Notes: a model not told the origin generated them from the sequence alone. A stretch of 64,000 nucleotides of DNA from Pseudoalteromonas rhizosphaerae (GCF_902498845.1 NZ_CABVLM010000001.1:310001-374000); one strand, 5' to 3'; numbered from the stretch's first letter, positions 35,303 to 45,993 are shown. A program made the numbers and translations.

Positions 35303-35605
35303 CTATAGAATTCCTTTGAATAGTAACGGATAGCGACGTAATCGCTGGCCAATATAGTCATCCGCTAAGATTTGCTGGCAAATATCTTCAATATTATCAG
35401 AAGCTTCAAACACCCAGTCGAATCGTTCAATTGCAGTTAAAAATCCTCGCTTTAGGAACCGTTGTTGCCGATACTCCTCAAGGTTACTTTTAATTATGGC
35501 AAGCTTACTTTCATCGTCGCGTAATTGTTGCACAACCTTGGCTATAAAATCTGTATGTTGGTTTTGCTTATTCGCTGGGCTAATGCGGTGTTTGATGTTA
35601 TACAC
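35303..35605 (-). CDS. Hypothetical protein (second gene of a pair)
   Basis: A 100-residue, basic, helical protein (VVQQLRDDESKLAIIKSNLEEYRQQRFLKRG; ILADDYIGQRLRRYPLLF). No signal or membrane segment and no family I recognise. It starts two bases after the stop of the 86-residue gene upstream, so they are translated together. Confidence 0.55.
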   Translation of the reverse strand: MYNIKHRISPANKQNQHTDFIAKVVQQLRDDESKLAIIKSNLEEYRQQRFLKRGFLTAIERFDWVFEASDNIEDICQQILADDYIGQRLRRYPLLFKGIL

Positions 35606-35607
35606 AG

Positions 35608-35868
35608 TTACACCTCATTGATTATATTTTCCAGCTTTTTAAGGAAGTCATCTTTATGCTTTTCATGTTCATAATCGAGATGATAGGTGTTATGAAAACC
35701 AAATCTAAGCAACACGCCACTGCCTTTAAGGTAAATGGTATAACCATCAATATCTGAAAATGCGGTTAATCCTTTATAGTGTTTTCCTTCATTATTTATC
35801 TCACCATGTTGGATGATCTGCTCATAGACAGCTAATATTTGTTTTCCTTCGATGTCATTTTTCATCAC
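35608..35868 (-). CDS. Small protein, DUF3081-like
   Basis: An 86-residue soluble protein: IEGKQILAVYEQIIQHGE, GLTAFSDIDGYTIYL, then LRFGFHNTYHLDYEHEKH. The HGE..GY(T)..FHxxYxxDY pattern resembles what I remember of DUF3081 from Vibrio and Shewanella; confidence in the number is moderate. It is the first gene of a two-gene unit with the 100-residue protein. Function unknown. Confidence 0.6.
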   Translation of the reverse strand: MMKNDIEGKQILAVYEQIIQHGEINNEGKHYKGLTAFSDIDGYTIYLKGSGVLLRFGFHNTYHLDYEHEKHKDDFLKKLENIINEV

Positions 35869-36027
35869 TACTCCAAAAGTTGCTTTGATAATTAAATTGA
35901 TACGAAACCTAACTCTATTTAGTTTATACCATGTAATGATAAATGATCGAAAAGTTCACCGATGTCGCAAAATTACAATCAGCTAAGAAAGCGACCATGC
36001 TAAGGTGTATTTATTTTAGGGATAACA

Positions 36028-36927
36028 ATGATGAAGTCTAAATATATTACGCTGTTGTGGGTCTTTTTGTACTTTTCAAGCAGTCAACATTTGTTAGCAA
36101 ATGAGTCAAATTTGGTTTTAAAAAACCAACAGGGGGAGCTGTTCGAGCTGAATAAAATCGTTGGCAAAAAGCCTGTGTATTTAAAATTTTGGGCAACGTG
36201 GTGTAAGCCTTGTATGGAGCAAATGCCACACTTTCAGCAGGCCTATGAACAGTATGGAGATACAATTGATACAATAGCGATTAACATTGATCTAAATGAT
36301 GATCCTACTGCTGTTGCAGCTGTTAAAAAACAGTTTAATTTAACCATGCCTATCATGAGTGATCATACCGCAAAAGTTGCTCAGCATTATCAATTTATAG
36401 GCACTCCTTTTCATGTATTACTCGATAAAACGGGCAAAGTGATTTTTCAAGGCCATCAAGCAGATAAAGCACTTGATAATACACTGCGATTATTATCACA
36501 TGACGGCGTGGTGGCAAAGGCCCGCTTGTTAGATGAAGGTAATAAGCAAGTTGCGACTGCTTTAGTTATTCCAGAGCATGGCTTAAAGGCAATATTATAT
36601 ACGGCAACGTGGTGTGATTGGTATTTAGCTGACACTCGCCCGAAGATGGCAACAAACTGTGCCGCAGCTCAAAAGCAAATCAATCTATTAACCAATCAGG
36701 GAATTGATATTGAAGCTAGGGTTAGCCAATTATGGACAGATCAAGCCGCTGTTGATGAATATATCGAAAAATTTAAAGTCATACATCCGGTGTACATTGA
36801 TCACGGTAATGATTTATTTATTGATAATAAAATCAGTAGTGTGCCTACCTTGGTCATTTATAAAAATGGACACATGGTCAATCGTATCAGCGATTTTTCT
36901 AGCCCTGTGAATTTGCAAAGTAAGTAA
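36028..36927 (+). CDS. Tandem thioredoxin-fold protein (TlpA-like + degenerate domain)
   Basis: A 299-residue exported protein with a signal peptide ending LLANES. Domain 1 (about 25-165) is TlpA/ResA-like with active site FWATWCKPC (Cys 59 and Cys 62) and the cis-Pro segment FIGTPFHVLLD. Domain 2 (about 185-295) repeats the fold: LYTATWCDWY keeps Cys 196 but has Tyr at the second Cys position, and SSVPTLVIYKNGHMV supplies the cis-Pro loop. Domain 1 should be redox-active in the periplasm; domain 2 may bind a substrate or work with a single Cys. It is followed 66 bases later by the QEGLA gene; co-transcription is possible. Confidence 0.82.
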   Translation: MMKSKYITLLWVFLYFSSSQHLLANESNLVLKNQQGELFELNKIVGKKPVYLKFWATWCKPCMEQMPHFQQAYEQYGDTIDTIAINIDLNDDPTAVAAVKKQFNLTMPIMSDHTAKVAQHYQFIGTPFHVLLDKTGKVIFQGHQADKALDNTLRLLSHDGVVAKARLLDEGNKQVATALVIPEHGLKAILYTATWCDWYLADTRPKMATNCAAAQKQINLLTNQGIDIEARVSQLWTDQAAVDEYIEKFKVIHPVYIDHGNDLFIDNKISSVPTLVIYKNGHMVNRISDFSSPVNLQSK

Positions 36928-36993
36928 TAATTTGCTTTGAAAATGAGCAAATCTAGCCTATCCTCTAGGCTCATTCATCAGTGAGCTTAGAGC

Positions 36994-38274
36994 ATGATAG
37001 ATAAGGCGTTATTACTTAAAACTCGCGAGTTATCAGATCGATTAATCGCCCTACAAACCCCGATCCGTATCTTAGATGCGATAAATTGGGATAAAAGCAT
37101 AAAAGAAGAGTTTTTTAGACAAAAATGTCAAAAAAATCCACTGGTTGATAAAGCCTATTATCAGCAACGGGATCTAGGTTTTGTACCTAGCGAGCTACGC
37201 CAAGCATTTTCTGATCTAAACCGTAATATCATTAGCCAGCTTGGGCAACTCAATCCTATCGCTCAATATATGAGTAAAATGTGCAGCGAGTACAAAACAG
37301 TATTGAGTATGCTTGAATACCGTGGCACTGCTGAATTTCATGATTTATCTGTAGAGTTGTTTGGTCATCCAAAAGATTTATTTCATGCCGGTGAGCCATC
37401 GTTATCAGAGCTTGCAAATATGCTTGAGTTACCGCTCAAAAATCTATTGGCGGCCGATATTTTACCTGATGATCCTAAAAATATAGATGCTGATGAAGCC
37501 GTTCGAATTCTTGCTGAACAAGTACGTTTAAGTATGCCAGGTATCGATGTTGAAGTGGTCATTAGTGATGGGATCGTCAGTGATGCAGCTGCTGGTGCTA
37601 ATAATATTAAGCTAAATCAAGATGTAAAGTTTTCTCAACGTGAGCTTGATATTTTAGAAGTACATGAGGGCTGGATCCACGTAGGTACAACGCAAAATGG
37701 TTTAGCTCAGCCATACTTAACCTGTTTAAGTAAAGGCACACCAAGTTCAACAGTGACACAAGAAGGGCTGGCAGTACTAACCGAAATTATCACCCTTAAA
37801 TCAACCCCTCGTCGTTTAGCGAAGTTAGTAAATCGTATTCAAGCGGTGACCAAGGTAATTGATGGGGCTGAGTTTGTTGATATATATCGTGATTATGTTG
37901 CCCAAGGCTTGAGTAAAGATGAGAGCTATACATTGGCCCAGCGAGTATTTCGTGGCAGTACCGCAACAGGCTTGCCATTTACTAAAGATATCGCTTATAT
38001 CAAAGGGTTTGTATTGGTTTACAATTTAATTCGGGTTGCGATACAACTTGGTCGCATCGATCAATTACCCTTGCTGTTAGTGGGTAAAATCTCGATTGAT
38101 GACTTTAGACTAATATCGCAATTACATGATTTAGGTGTAATTGAAGACCCTAAGTTTGTTCCGCCACATTTTAAAGATTTACGCGGTTTAGCAACGTGGC
38201 TTAGTTTTGGCCGTTTTATTGGTGATTTGTCATTTGAACAGTTAGAAAACGACTATAAACCACTATTTATATAG
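36994..38274 (+). CDS. QEGLA-motif protein (DUF1704, MATCAP-like metallopeptidase family)
   Basis: A 426-residue soluble protein. It carries the zinc-site-like HEGWIHVGT (about 224-232) and SSTVTQEGLAVLTEI with the QEGLA motif (about 256-260), plus RVFRGSTATG and FTKDIAYIKGF. NCBI-type naming for the group is flavohemoglobin expression-modulating QEGLA motif protein. The same DUF1704 family includes the human tubulin carboxypeptidase MATCAP, so a carboxypeptidase activity is plausible. Its bacterial target is unknown. It is closed by a terminator. Confidence 0.82.
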   Translation: MIDKALLLKTRELSDRLIALQTPIRILDAINWDKSIKEEFFRQKCQKNPLVDKAYYQQRDLGFVPSELRQAFSDLNRNIISQLGQLNPIAQYMSKMCSEYKTVLSMLEYRGTAEFHDLSVELFGHPKDLFHAGEPSLSELANMLELPLKNLLAADILPDDPKNIDADEAVRILAEQVRLSMPGIDVEVVISDGIVSDAAAGANNIKLNQDVKFSQRELDILEVHEGWIHVGTTQNGLAQPYLTCLSKGTPSSTVTQEGLAVLTEIITLKSTPRRLAKLVNRIQAVTKVIDGAEFVDIYRDYVAQGLSKDESYTLAQRVFRGSTATGLPFTKDIAYIKGFVLVYNLIRVAIQLGRIDQLPLLLVGKISIDDFRLISQLHDLGVIEDPKFVPPHFKDLRGLATWLSFGRFIGDLSFEQLENDYKPLFI

Positions 38275-38302
38275 TGACTCATAATCCTAGTATAAAAACA
38301 AT

Positions 38303-38335
38303 AAAAACGCAGTTGTAATGAACAACTGCGTTTTT
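38303..38335 (+). terminator. Rho-independent terminator
   Basis: A perfect 14-bp stem, AAAAACGCAGTTGT / ACAACTGCGTTTTT, with 5-base loop. Its A/T symmetry could also serve the converging ast operon. Confidence 0.88.
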
Positions 38336-38420
38336 CTATCGTACAGCTAAGTACTTTATGAAATCAGCCAGTAAGCACCCAGCTGCAAACACATGCACTT
38401 ATGATCTGAATCTAGATTAA

Positions 38421-39224
38421 TTAACGTGCATTGGTGCTTTCAAAGATTTTATCGGCCGATGCAGCAACGAAACCGGTATATAGTTCACCATCAGGTTTCG
38501 CATAACGCAGGGCAAACTCATAAAAACAACTAGGTACGCTCATCGTCGTGTCACTAAACTCTACGGCAAAGTCATCGGCAAGGGTTGATGATTGCTCAAG
38601 TAATACCTCAGGTGAGCCTTTTACTTCACCGCCTGAAATATTAAGGGCAAAACCGGCATCTTTAAGCGCTTGGTTAACGTCTTCAATTTTATCAAATTTG
38701 GCAAGTTCATTAATGTTCACGGTGAAATGATTAGCACGGTAACCCCATGCTGACATCCACGCTGCATATTCGCTTTCAGCCAGTAACTGTTTATAAGTTT
38801 CAGAGCTTACTTGCCAATGGGTGCCTGAGTATAAGAAGTTTTCTGCGGTTACGGCATCTGCATCTATGCTGGCAACCAGCTCATTAACGATGGCTTGCAG
38901 TTGCTCAGAACATTGCTCTACAAGTAATTCAGAAATAAATACTTTTGGTTGCTTTGGATCGCTATGCTCATAATGTTTAGCATACAATTTTTTAGCTTCA
39001 AAATGATATTCACCACATTCTTTATAACCGACGGCTAAGAAATGGGCGGCTAACTTTTCCAGACCAATTTTTTCATGATTGAAAGTGCGTAGTGCAATAT
39101 GGTCGTTGATCACATCATCCTGTTGTGTCGAGCCTAGTAGCTCATGAACTTTTACAGCTGACGGTGTTACCGCTAGGTAGTTTTGCCATAAGTTGTCAAA
39201 AAGGGCATTTACATCTGTGTGCAT
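38421..39224 (-). CDS. DUF1338 protein (2-oxoadipate dioxygenase/HglS-like)
   Basis: A 267-residue protein. DUF1338 includes HglS, an Fe(II) enzyme that turns 2-oxoadipate into 2-hydroxyglutarate in lysine catabolism. Likely metal ligands are visible: His in NDHIALRTF, His in RANHFTVNIN and Glu in CFYEFALRY. It is the last gene of the ast operon, 47 bases after astD. The same neighbourhood occurs in Shewanella as I remember it. A role on a side product or 2-oxo acid of arginine/ornithine breakdown is inference; the known ast pathway does not need it. Confidence 0.78.
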   Translation of the reverse strand: MHTDVNALFDNLWQNYLAVTPSAVKVHELLGSTQQDDVINDHIALRTFNHEKIGLEKLAAHFLAVGYKECGEYHFEAKKLYAKHYEHSDPKQPKVFISELLVEQCSEQLQAIVNELVASIDADAVTAENFLYSGTHWQVSSETYKQLLAESEYAAWMSAWGYRANHFTVNINELAKFDKIEDVNQALKDAGFALNISGGEVKGSPEVLLEQSSTLADDFAVEFSDTTMSVPSCFYEFALRYAKPDGELYTGFVAASADKIFESTNAR

Positions 39225-39245
39225 TTTTAATTCCTTAATTTAATT

Positions 39246-39265
39246 TCTGCAGCCGTTAAGCTGCA
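39246..39265 (-). other. Intra-operon hairpin between astD and the DUF1338 gene
   Basis: Stem CTGCAGC / GCTGCAG with a 6-base loop lies in the 47-base gap. It has no T run, so an mRNA processing or stability element is more likely than a terminator. Confidence 0.45.
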
Positions 39266-39271
39266 GACTGA

Positions 39272-40753
39272 TTATTCAATAATTAAGCCCGGCGCAAGGG
39301 TACTTGGTAAACTAACGCTTGGTGCTTCAACAGAGGCTACTGGGTATGAGCAGTAATCTGCGGCGTAATAGGCGCTCGCTCTGTGGTTACCACTGGCACC
39401 AATACCACCAAATGGCGCGGCACTTGATGCACCGGTAATTGGGCGATTCCAGTTAACAATACCGGCGCGAATGTGCTTTAAGAAGTGCTCATAATCTTCA
39501 CTTGAGTCACTTAAAAGCCCAGCCGATAAACCAAATGAGGTATTGTTCGCTTCCACAATTGCACTGTCAAAGTCGCTATAGCGATAAATTTTAATTAATG
39601 GGCCAAAGTGTTCTTCATCTGCGATGCTGGCCACATTTGTTACATCGATAATACCAGGGCTTACAAAACCGGTGCCTGGTTTTAAGTGTTTTAGTTCAAC
39701 TAAAGGTTCAGCTCCCATATCAATCAATTGTTGCTGAGCGGCGACCATCCCAAGCGCGGCTTTTTCGCTGATCATAGCCCCCATGAAAGGTTGTTCTTCG
39801 CTAAAGCTGTCTGCAACTTTAATACTTTTAGTTGCGGTGATCAGCTTTTCTAAAATAGCATTACCATTAGCTGTATTTGCAATAAATACCCGACGGGCGC
39901 ACGTACAGCGCTGACCAGAAGTTATAAAGCCGGATTGGATAATGTCATGCACGGCAGCACTTACGTCGGCCACATCTTTAATTATGAGCGGGTTATTTCC
40001 CCCCATTTCTAGCGCTAAAATTTTACCTGGATGTCCAGCAAACTGCTTATGTAATAAATGACCTGTGTTTGAGCTGCCAGTAAAAAACAAGCCATCGGTA
40101 TCTTGGTGGCTAGCAAGTGCAATACCGGTGTCAACTTCACCCTGAACAAGGTTGATCACCCCAGCTGGCAGGCCTGCTTTTAACCATAACTCAAGTGTGT
40201 ATTGAGCAACAAGAGGGGTTAGCTCAGATGGTTTAAAAACGACGGTATTACCCGCTAAAATTGCCGGCACAATATGACCATTTGGGAGGTGGCCTGGGAA
40301 ATTATAAGGGCCAAAAATAGCCACTACGCCATGCGGCTTATGACGAATAAAAGCTTTAGCGCCGGGCATTGGATTTTCAGTAGTGCCTGTTCGTTCATTA
40401 TGAGCTTTTATTGAGATCGCCACTTTGCCTGTCATAGCACCCACCTCGGTGCGTGTTTCCCATAGTGGTTTACCTGTTTCGCGGGCAATGATAGTCGCAA
40501 ACTCTTCGCTATTTTCTTTTAGCTGGCTGACAAAACGCTCAAGAACCGCAATACGCTCTGTAATTGGGGTATTTGCCCATGTAATGTGTGCCTGACGAGC
40601 TGATTTAATCGCTGCGTCTACTTGTTCTTTACTTGCCGCTTTACCTTGCCAAACAATATCCCCGTTACTTGGGTTTATTGAACTGAAATCATGACCTAAG
40701 CCAGTTTGCCATTGGTTATTGATTAGTTGGCTGTTGTGCGTATTAACGCTCAT
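39272..40753 (-). CDS. astD: N-succinylglutamate 5-semialdehyde dehydrogenase
   Basis: An NAD-dependent aldehyde dehydrogenase, fourth step of the arginine succinyltransferase pathway. The 493-residue product has the family start [44 protein letters not shown] and the catalytic Cys in [11 protein letters not shown], and the C-terminal [20 protein letters not shown] typical of AstD. It lies 18 bases after astA in the astC-astA-astD order. Confidence 0.95.
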   Translation of the reverse strand: MSVNTHNSQLINNQWQTGLGHDFSSINPSNGDIVWQGKAASKEQVDAAIKSARQAHITWANTPITERIAVLERFVSQLKENSEEFATIIARETGKPLWETRTEVGAMTGKVAISIKAHNERTGTTENPMPGAKAFIRHKPHGVVAIFGPYNFPGHLPNGHIVPAILAGNTVVFKPSELTPLVAQYTLELWLKAGLPAGVINLVQGEVDTGIALASHQDTDGLFFTGSSNTGHLLHKQFAGHPGKILALEMGGNNPLIIKDVADVSAAVHDIIQSGFITSGQRCTCARRVFIANTANGNAILEKLITATKSIKVADSFSEEQPFMGAMISEKAALGMVAAQQQLIDMGAEPLVELKHLKPGTGFVSPGIIDVTNVASIADEEHFGPLIKIYRYSDFDSAIVEANNTSFGLSAGLLSDSSEDYEHFLKHIRAGIVNWNRPITGASSAAPFGGIGASGNHRASAYYAADYCSYPVASVEAPSVSLPSTLAPGLIIE

Positions 40754-40771
40754 AGAAACTCCTACAGAGGT

Positions 40772-41806
40772 TTACAGACGGAAAAACCGCGCTGCATCTC
40801 CTTGTTTTAATTTAAGTGCTTTTGCAACTTCACTACTAATAATCAAGGTATGTTTAGCATGATTATAATGTGCATGTTTTGTGAAAGTGGCTCTGAAGTC
40901 ATTCACGCCTTGATTACAAATAGCTAAGGTGTCGGAACTTTGTTGATTAATATGATCAAGTTCACCTATGGTAATAGGGCATACTTGAGATTCACGGATG
41001 CTACGTATATTGCCAAGTTTGGCTTCAACTGTTGGCCCAGCATCAAATAAATCAACGTAACCTCGATGCTCAAAACCTTCTTTTTCAAGCAATTTTAGTG
41101 CAGGTTTAGTGTGCTCGTGTACTTTACCAATTACAGCTTGCGCTTTTTTGCTTAACAGGTTGGCGTAAATAGGGTACTTGGGCATTAATTCACTAATAAA
41201 TACTTTATCGCCTAAGCCGACTAAATGATCGGCTAGTGGGAATTCAATACTGAAAAAATGTTCTTCAAGCCATTGCCAAAATGGAGAATGGCCGTTTTCG
41301 TCACTAACGCCACGCATTTCTGCAATGATGGTATCGGCAAAACGCTCACTGTGTTGAGCCATAAACAAAAAGCGTGAACGCGATAAGAAACGTCCTGTTA
41401 GCCCTTTGCGGCTATCTTCACGTAAAAACAGTGTGCATATCTCTGAGCAGCCGGTGTAATCATTACACATGCTGAGAATATCAACGGTGTTATATACGTT
41501 AAGAGTGCGAGAATGATGAACCGTTTTACCTAAATGATAGTGATACAAAGGAACGTTCATACCGACCGCCGCTTCAATCGCGGTAGTGCCGACTACTTGA
41601 CCTGTTTCACTGTCTTCTAATACAAATAGGTAGCCCTCGTCTTGAGGCTTATTAATGTTTTTTGCAAAGCTCCTTTCTGCTCGTTCAATTTTCTCTAGCA
41701 ACAAGGCATCATCAACAGGTAATGATGTAAAACCATGGCCTGACTCTATTGCTATTTGTTTTAGTGAGTCAAAATCATTTGCGGTTATAGGACGTAATAC
41801 TTGCAT
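40772..41806 (-). CDS. astA: Arginine N-succinyltransferase
   Basis: Transfers succinyl from succinyl-CoA to arginine, the first step of the pathway. The 344-residue product starts MQVLRPITANDFDSLKQIA and has EGYLFVLEDSETGQVVGTTAIEAAVG, SEICTLFLREDSRKG and EMRGVSDENGHSPFW, as in AstA. Length matches E. coli (344). It is the second gene, 44 bases after astC, with a hairpin in the gap. astB and astE are not in the window. Confidence 0.95.
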   Translation of the reverse strand: MQVLRPITANDFDSLKQIAIESGHGFTSLPVDDALLLEKIERAERSFAKNINKPQDEGYLFVLEDSETGQVVGTTAIEAAVGMNVPLYHYHLGKTVHHSRTLNVYNTVDILSMCNDYTGCSEICTLFLREDSRKGLTGRFLSRSRFLFMAQHSERFADTIIAEMRGVSDENGHSPFWQWLEEHFFSIEFPLADHLVGLGDKVFISELMPKYPIYANLLSKKAQAVIGKVHEHTKPALKLLEKEGFEHRGYVDLFDAGPTVEAKLGNIRSIRESQVCPITIGELDHINQQSSDTLAICNQGVNDFRATFTKHAHYNHAKHTLIISSEVAKALKLKQGDAARFFRL

Positions 41807-41820
41807 TTAAAAGTGCTCCA

Positions 41821-41844
41821 TTAACGCCCTAAACAGGGCGTTAA
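41821..41844 (-). other. Intra-operon hairpin between astC and astA
   Basis: A perfect 10-bp stem, TTAACGCCCT / AGGGCGTTAA, with a 4-base loop fills the astC-astA gap. Without a T run it may set mRNA stability or partial termination, giving more astC than astA transcript. Confidence 0.5.
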
Positions 41845-41850
41845 ATTAGG

Positions 41851-43059
<1,209 letters not shown>

Positions 43060-43260
43060 TTACACCTAATTCTGGCTTAATATGAAAAAAACAAATTGCA
43101 TTTGATGGGTTAATCAAGCCGTTATTACCCTGCAATAATGTGCTTTAATGATTTTTCTTATTTACTACCGCCATTATCTGAGTTCAAAGCTTAAATTTGC
43201 AGTGCTATTTTGTGAAAAATGATTAAAATAAAACACAAAATGACGAGGTTAATAATCAAT

Positions 43261-43689
43261 ATGATAACTATACAAGACGAAAAGCTACTTTCTATACTTC
43301 GCACGAATGCCAGAGCGAGTATTTCTGATCTTGCCAGGGCACTTAACTTATCGCGCTCAACTGTACAAAGTAGGATGTTAAAGCTAGAAGAAACTGGAGT
43401 AATAAAGGGCTACAGTGTTGACTATGGCGATGCGTACTTAAGTGCCATGGTATCGGCCCATGTATCAATTAAGGTAAAGCAAAAACTAACCACTAAAACT
43501 AACCTTGAACTCAAGCAGATTGATGCTATTTCACAATTGTATGCTATCAGTGGTGAGTTTGATTTGATAGCCGTTGTACAAGCACAAAATTTAGAAAAAC
43601 TCAGCCATTTACTCGATGACATTGGTAACTTAGATGGGGTTGAACGTACGACTTCCTCTGTTATTTTAGAAACAAAGTTTAAACGCTAA
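43261..43689 (+). CDS. Lrp/AsnC family transcriptional regulator
   Basis: A 142-residue regulator. The N-terminal helix-turn-helix is at about 1-60 (ITIQDEKLLSILRTNARASI, LNLSRSTVQSRMLKLEETGVI). The C-terminal RAM domain follows (about 65-140) with ISQLYAISGEFDLIAVVQA. I prefer ATG 43261 because the family begins at DEKLLSIL; in-frame upstream ATGs exist at 43219 and 43240. It is divergent from astC with a 200-base gap, so it probably senses an amino acid of that pathway and controls the ast operon. The ligand is unproven. Confidence 0.85.
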   Translation: MITIQDEKLLSILRTNARASISDLARALNLSRSTVQSRMLKLEETGVIKGYSVDYGDAYLSAMVSAHVSIKVKQKLTTKTNLELKQIDAISQLYAISGEFDLIAVVQAQNLEKLSHLLDDIGNLDGVERTTSSVILETKFKR

Positions 43690-43956
43690 GTTGACCACAA
43701 ATACAGAATGTCATACTTTATATATATTATTTTTTGCTGTGTAGCGTATTGAGGTTAAATTATTTCCTATCTTTACGACTAAACAAAACAGTATTTACGC
43801 ACTACACTTACTACTAGCGCTGGGTTTTTTACTCGTTAATGTAATTATGCTCCCTAATTTTATTGGCGTTTTTATTTGGTTTATATTTTCTAGAACTTAT
43901 GTTCGGGTAATTAATCATAATTAAGAATCTTCAGTTATTTGCAATATAGGATCCCT

Positions 43957-44982
43957 ATGGAAGAAAACTTATTAAACTCTGTTATTAAAATAACTAAAAA
44001 CCGCGATGTAGATTCATTAGAATATAGCTTGATCTCGACGATCCAAGAATTTGTAGGCTGTACAGAAATTGTTGTTTATAAGGATTTAGACGTACACACT
44101 GATTTAACGATTGAGCGCAGCATATCGTTAAAAGTAATTAATGGTAATCAGTTTGAATGGGCACAACGTAAAGTAGTCGATTCACCAGAGCCAGAACTGT
44201 TGTCATGTTTGCGATCAGCATGCATTATTACTGTACAATCAGCGGATGGCATTGAGAAGCGTTGGTTACCAATTTCTTTGCAAGATAAGCCGATAGGTGC
44301 TATTGCGGTTGTATGTAAAGGTTTAAAAAGTGCGGATCAAGTGTTGCTTAATGCCTTTTGCCGTATCTATGAAAATTATTTATTTATCTTGCATGAAAAT
44401 GAACGGGATCAACTGACAGGTCTGTTAAATAGACAAACATTTGATAAAAAAATAAAGCAGCTAATTGAAAAGCAAGTAATAAAACAGCATAAAACAGCAA
44501 AAATGGATAACAATCGCAAGCGTAGGCTCAGCTCTACATCTTGGCTGGCAATGCTTGATATTGATCACTTTAAAAAAATAAACGACAACTTTGGTCATGT
44601 TTGTGGTGATGAAGTTTTATTGCTGCTTGCACAAAAAATGCGGCACTTTCTACGCTCAACCGATTTGATTTTTCGCTTTGGTGGAGAGGAATTTGTGATC
44701 GTGTTTGAGCCCACCAATTTTGAGTCGATTGAAAAGAAAATGAATGAGTTTATGGAGATGATCAGAGAAACTCATTTTCCATTTGTTGAAAATATGACCG
44801 TTAGTATTGGCATGTGTCGCATCAGCCCTTACGACTTTCCTATTAATGTGTTAGAAAATGCGGACAAGGCACTTTATTACGCAAAGGAAAATGGTCGCAA
44901 TAGGCTGTGTTTTTATGAACAGTTAATGGAGAACAACTTGATTGACTCAAATGATAAAAGCACGGATATAGATTTATTTTAA
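43957..44982 (+). CDS. Diguanylate cyclase with N-terminal GAF-like domain
   Basis: A 341-residue soluble protein. Residues 1 to about 150 look like a GAF-type sensor (LISTIQEFVGCTEIVVYKD; LPISLQDKPIGAIAVVCKG). The GGDEF domain follows (about 155-325) with RDQLTGLLNRQTF, an active-site GGEEF in RFGGEEFVIVF (241-251) and an RxxD inhibitory site (RSTD) just before it, so it should make cyclic di-GMP and be product-inhibited. ATG 43957 has AGGA five bases upstream; TTG 43939 is less likely. It ends four bases inside the converging beta-propeller gene. Confidence 0.88.
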   Translation: MEENLLNSVIKITKNRDVDSLEYSLISTIQEFVGCTEIVVYKDLDVHTDLTIERSISLKVINGNQFEWAQRKVVDSPEPELLSCLRSACIITVQSADGIEKRWLPISLQDKPIGAIAVVCKGLKSADQVLLNAFCRIYENYLFILHENERDQLTGLLNRQTFDKKIKQLIEKQVIKQHKTAKMDNNRKRRLSSTSWLAMLDIDHFKKINDNFGHVCGDEVLLLLAQKMRHFLRSTDLIFRFGGEEFVIVFEPTNFESIEKKMNEFMEMIRETHFPFVENMTVSIGMCRISPYDFPINVLENADKALYYAKENGRNRLCFYEQLMENNLIDSNDKSTDIDLF

Positions 44983-45902
44983 TCTGACGCCTTTGGTATT
45001 TTCTTAATGATAGTTTTTGTTACTTCATCAAGTTTAATGACATAGGCGTTACCGCCAATTCCTTTAAATTCTTCATCGGTGAATACAATGGTATTTTCAT
45101 CATAGAAAGTAATCGCTTCTTTTTGAGTCACAATCCCCAAATCTATTCGTGATACGTCCCCTGAGAAAAACTTATCACCAGTAAAGTTTTCAAATAACCA
45201 AATGCTTGTTGAATCTAATAATACTAACTTTGTTCGATCGGGGCTCAGTGCTGCAGAGGTTATCCAGCAAAGCTTTTCCATTGTTGTACAGGTTTTAAAT
45301 GAATCTATTAACTGCGCATCAAAATTAGCTGCATGATCGCCAACTTTATACACATTAGTAATGCCATCAAATGGCTCAGTACGGTTTTTAGTAAACAAAT
45401 ATAAGTGGCGGCCAAAGGCAACAAATGCTTCTAGATCAAAGTTTCGCTTATCTGGTGTGATAGGGCTACCGTCAAGTTCTGGATAAGTAAACTTGATAAT
45501 TTCAGCTTCGGTGGTATCAGTTTTGATGTCGATGGGATTTTCTATTTTATAAATAGTGAGCCACTTACGTTCTTGTTTATTATTACCAAAGTCACCTAAA
45601 AAGAAGTGCCCAAAGTCATTCTGAGTCATATCTTCCCAATCAATGTTTTTCGCATTAGTAACAAGGACCTCTTTGGCGATAGAGCCATCTTCGTTGAGGC
45701 GATAAAGTTTTGGATCATCACCGCTGTCATTTATTGCCCACAAGCGCTTGAATTTATCAAATTCGATCCCCGATATTTCTTTGAGTTTAGGATCAACACT
45801 GAGTTTCTTTTTGCTGTATAAGGTATAAATTGACATGCTGGTAAGTACAATACTCACCAAAATGATGATTGAGATGAATGAATAAATACTTTTTTTAAGC
45901 AT
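44979..45902 (-). CDS. Membrane-anchored beta-propeller-like protein, unknown
   Basis: A 307-residue protein with one N-terminal membrane anchor (about 8-27) and a periplasmic beta-rich domain. Blade-like repeats are seen: LKEISGIEFDKFKRLWAIND, NFDLEAFVAFGRHLYLFTKN, ITSAALSPDRTKLVLLD and EAITFYDENTIVFTDE. I recognise no enzyme motif. It converges with the diguanylate cyclase gene and overlaps its stop by four bases. It lies 91 bases downstream of the GGDEF-EAL gene on the same strand and could be co-transcribed with it. Confidence 0.7.
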   Translation of the reverse strand: MLKKSIYSFISIIILVSIVLTSMSIYTLYSKKKLSVDPKLKEISGIEFDKFKRLWAINDSGDDPKLYRLNEDGSIAKEVLVTNAKNIDWEDMTQNDFGHFFLGDFGNNKQERKWLTIYKIENPIDIKTDTTEAEIIKFTYPELDGSPITPDKRNFDLEAFVAFGRHLYLFTKNRTEPFDGITNVYKVGDHAANFDAQLIDSFKTCTTMEKLCWITSAALSPDRTKLVLLDSTSIWLFENFTGDKFFSGDVSRIDLGIVTQKEAITFYDENTIVFTDEEFKGIGGNAYVIKLDEVTKTIIKKIPKASD

Positions 45903-45993
45903 GGAGGAAGTAGAATCTGATACTAAGTTATTGAGTATTATTATCTATTTTAAGGTAAATTTCCATGCCAATAAGACTATAAATGAATAATCG

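Noticed and set aside
741..38335. Numerous GC-rich hairpins considered as small RNAs or CRISPR repeats.
   Set aside because: Each is a single hairpin next to a stop codon with a T run, so terminators explain them; no regularly spaced repeats occur.
43748..43924. An open frame encoding a membrane-like peptide (LHLLLALGFLLVNVIML) between the Lrp gene and the diguanylate cyclase gene.
   Set aside because: There is no ATG, GTG or TTG start at its beginning; the only ATG would leave 27 codons. It may be a remnant but cannot be called a gene.
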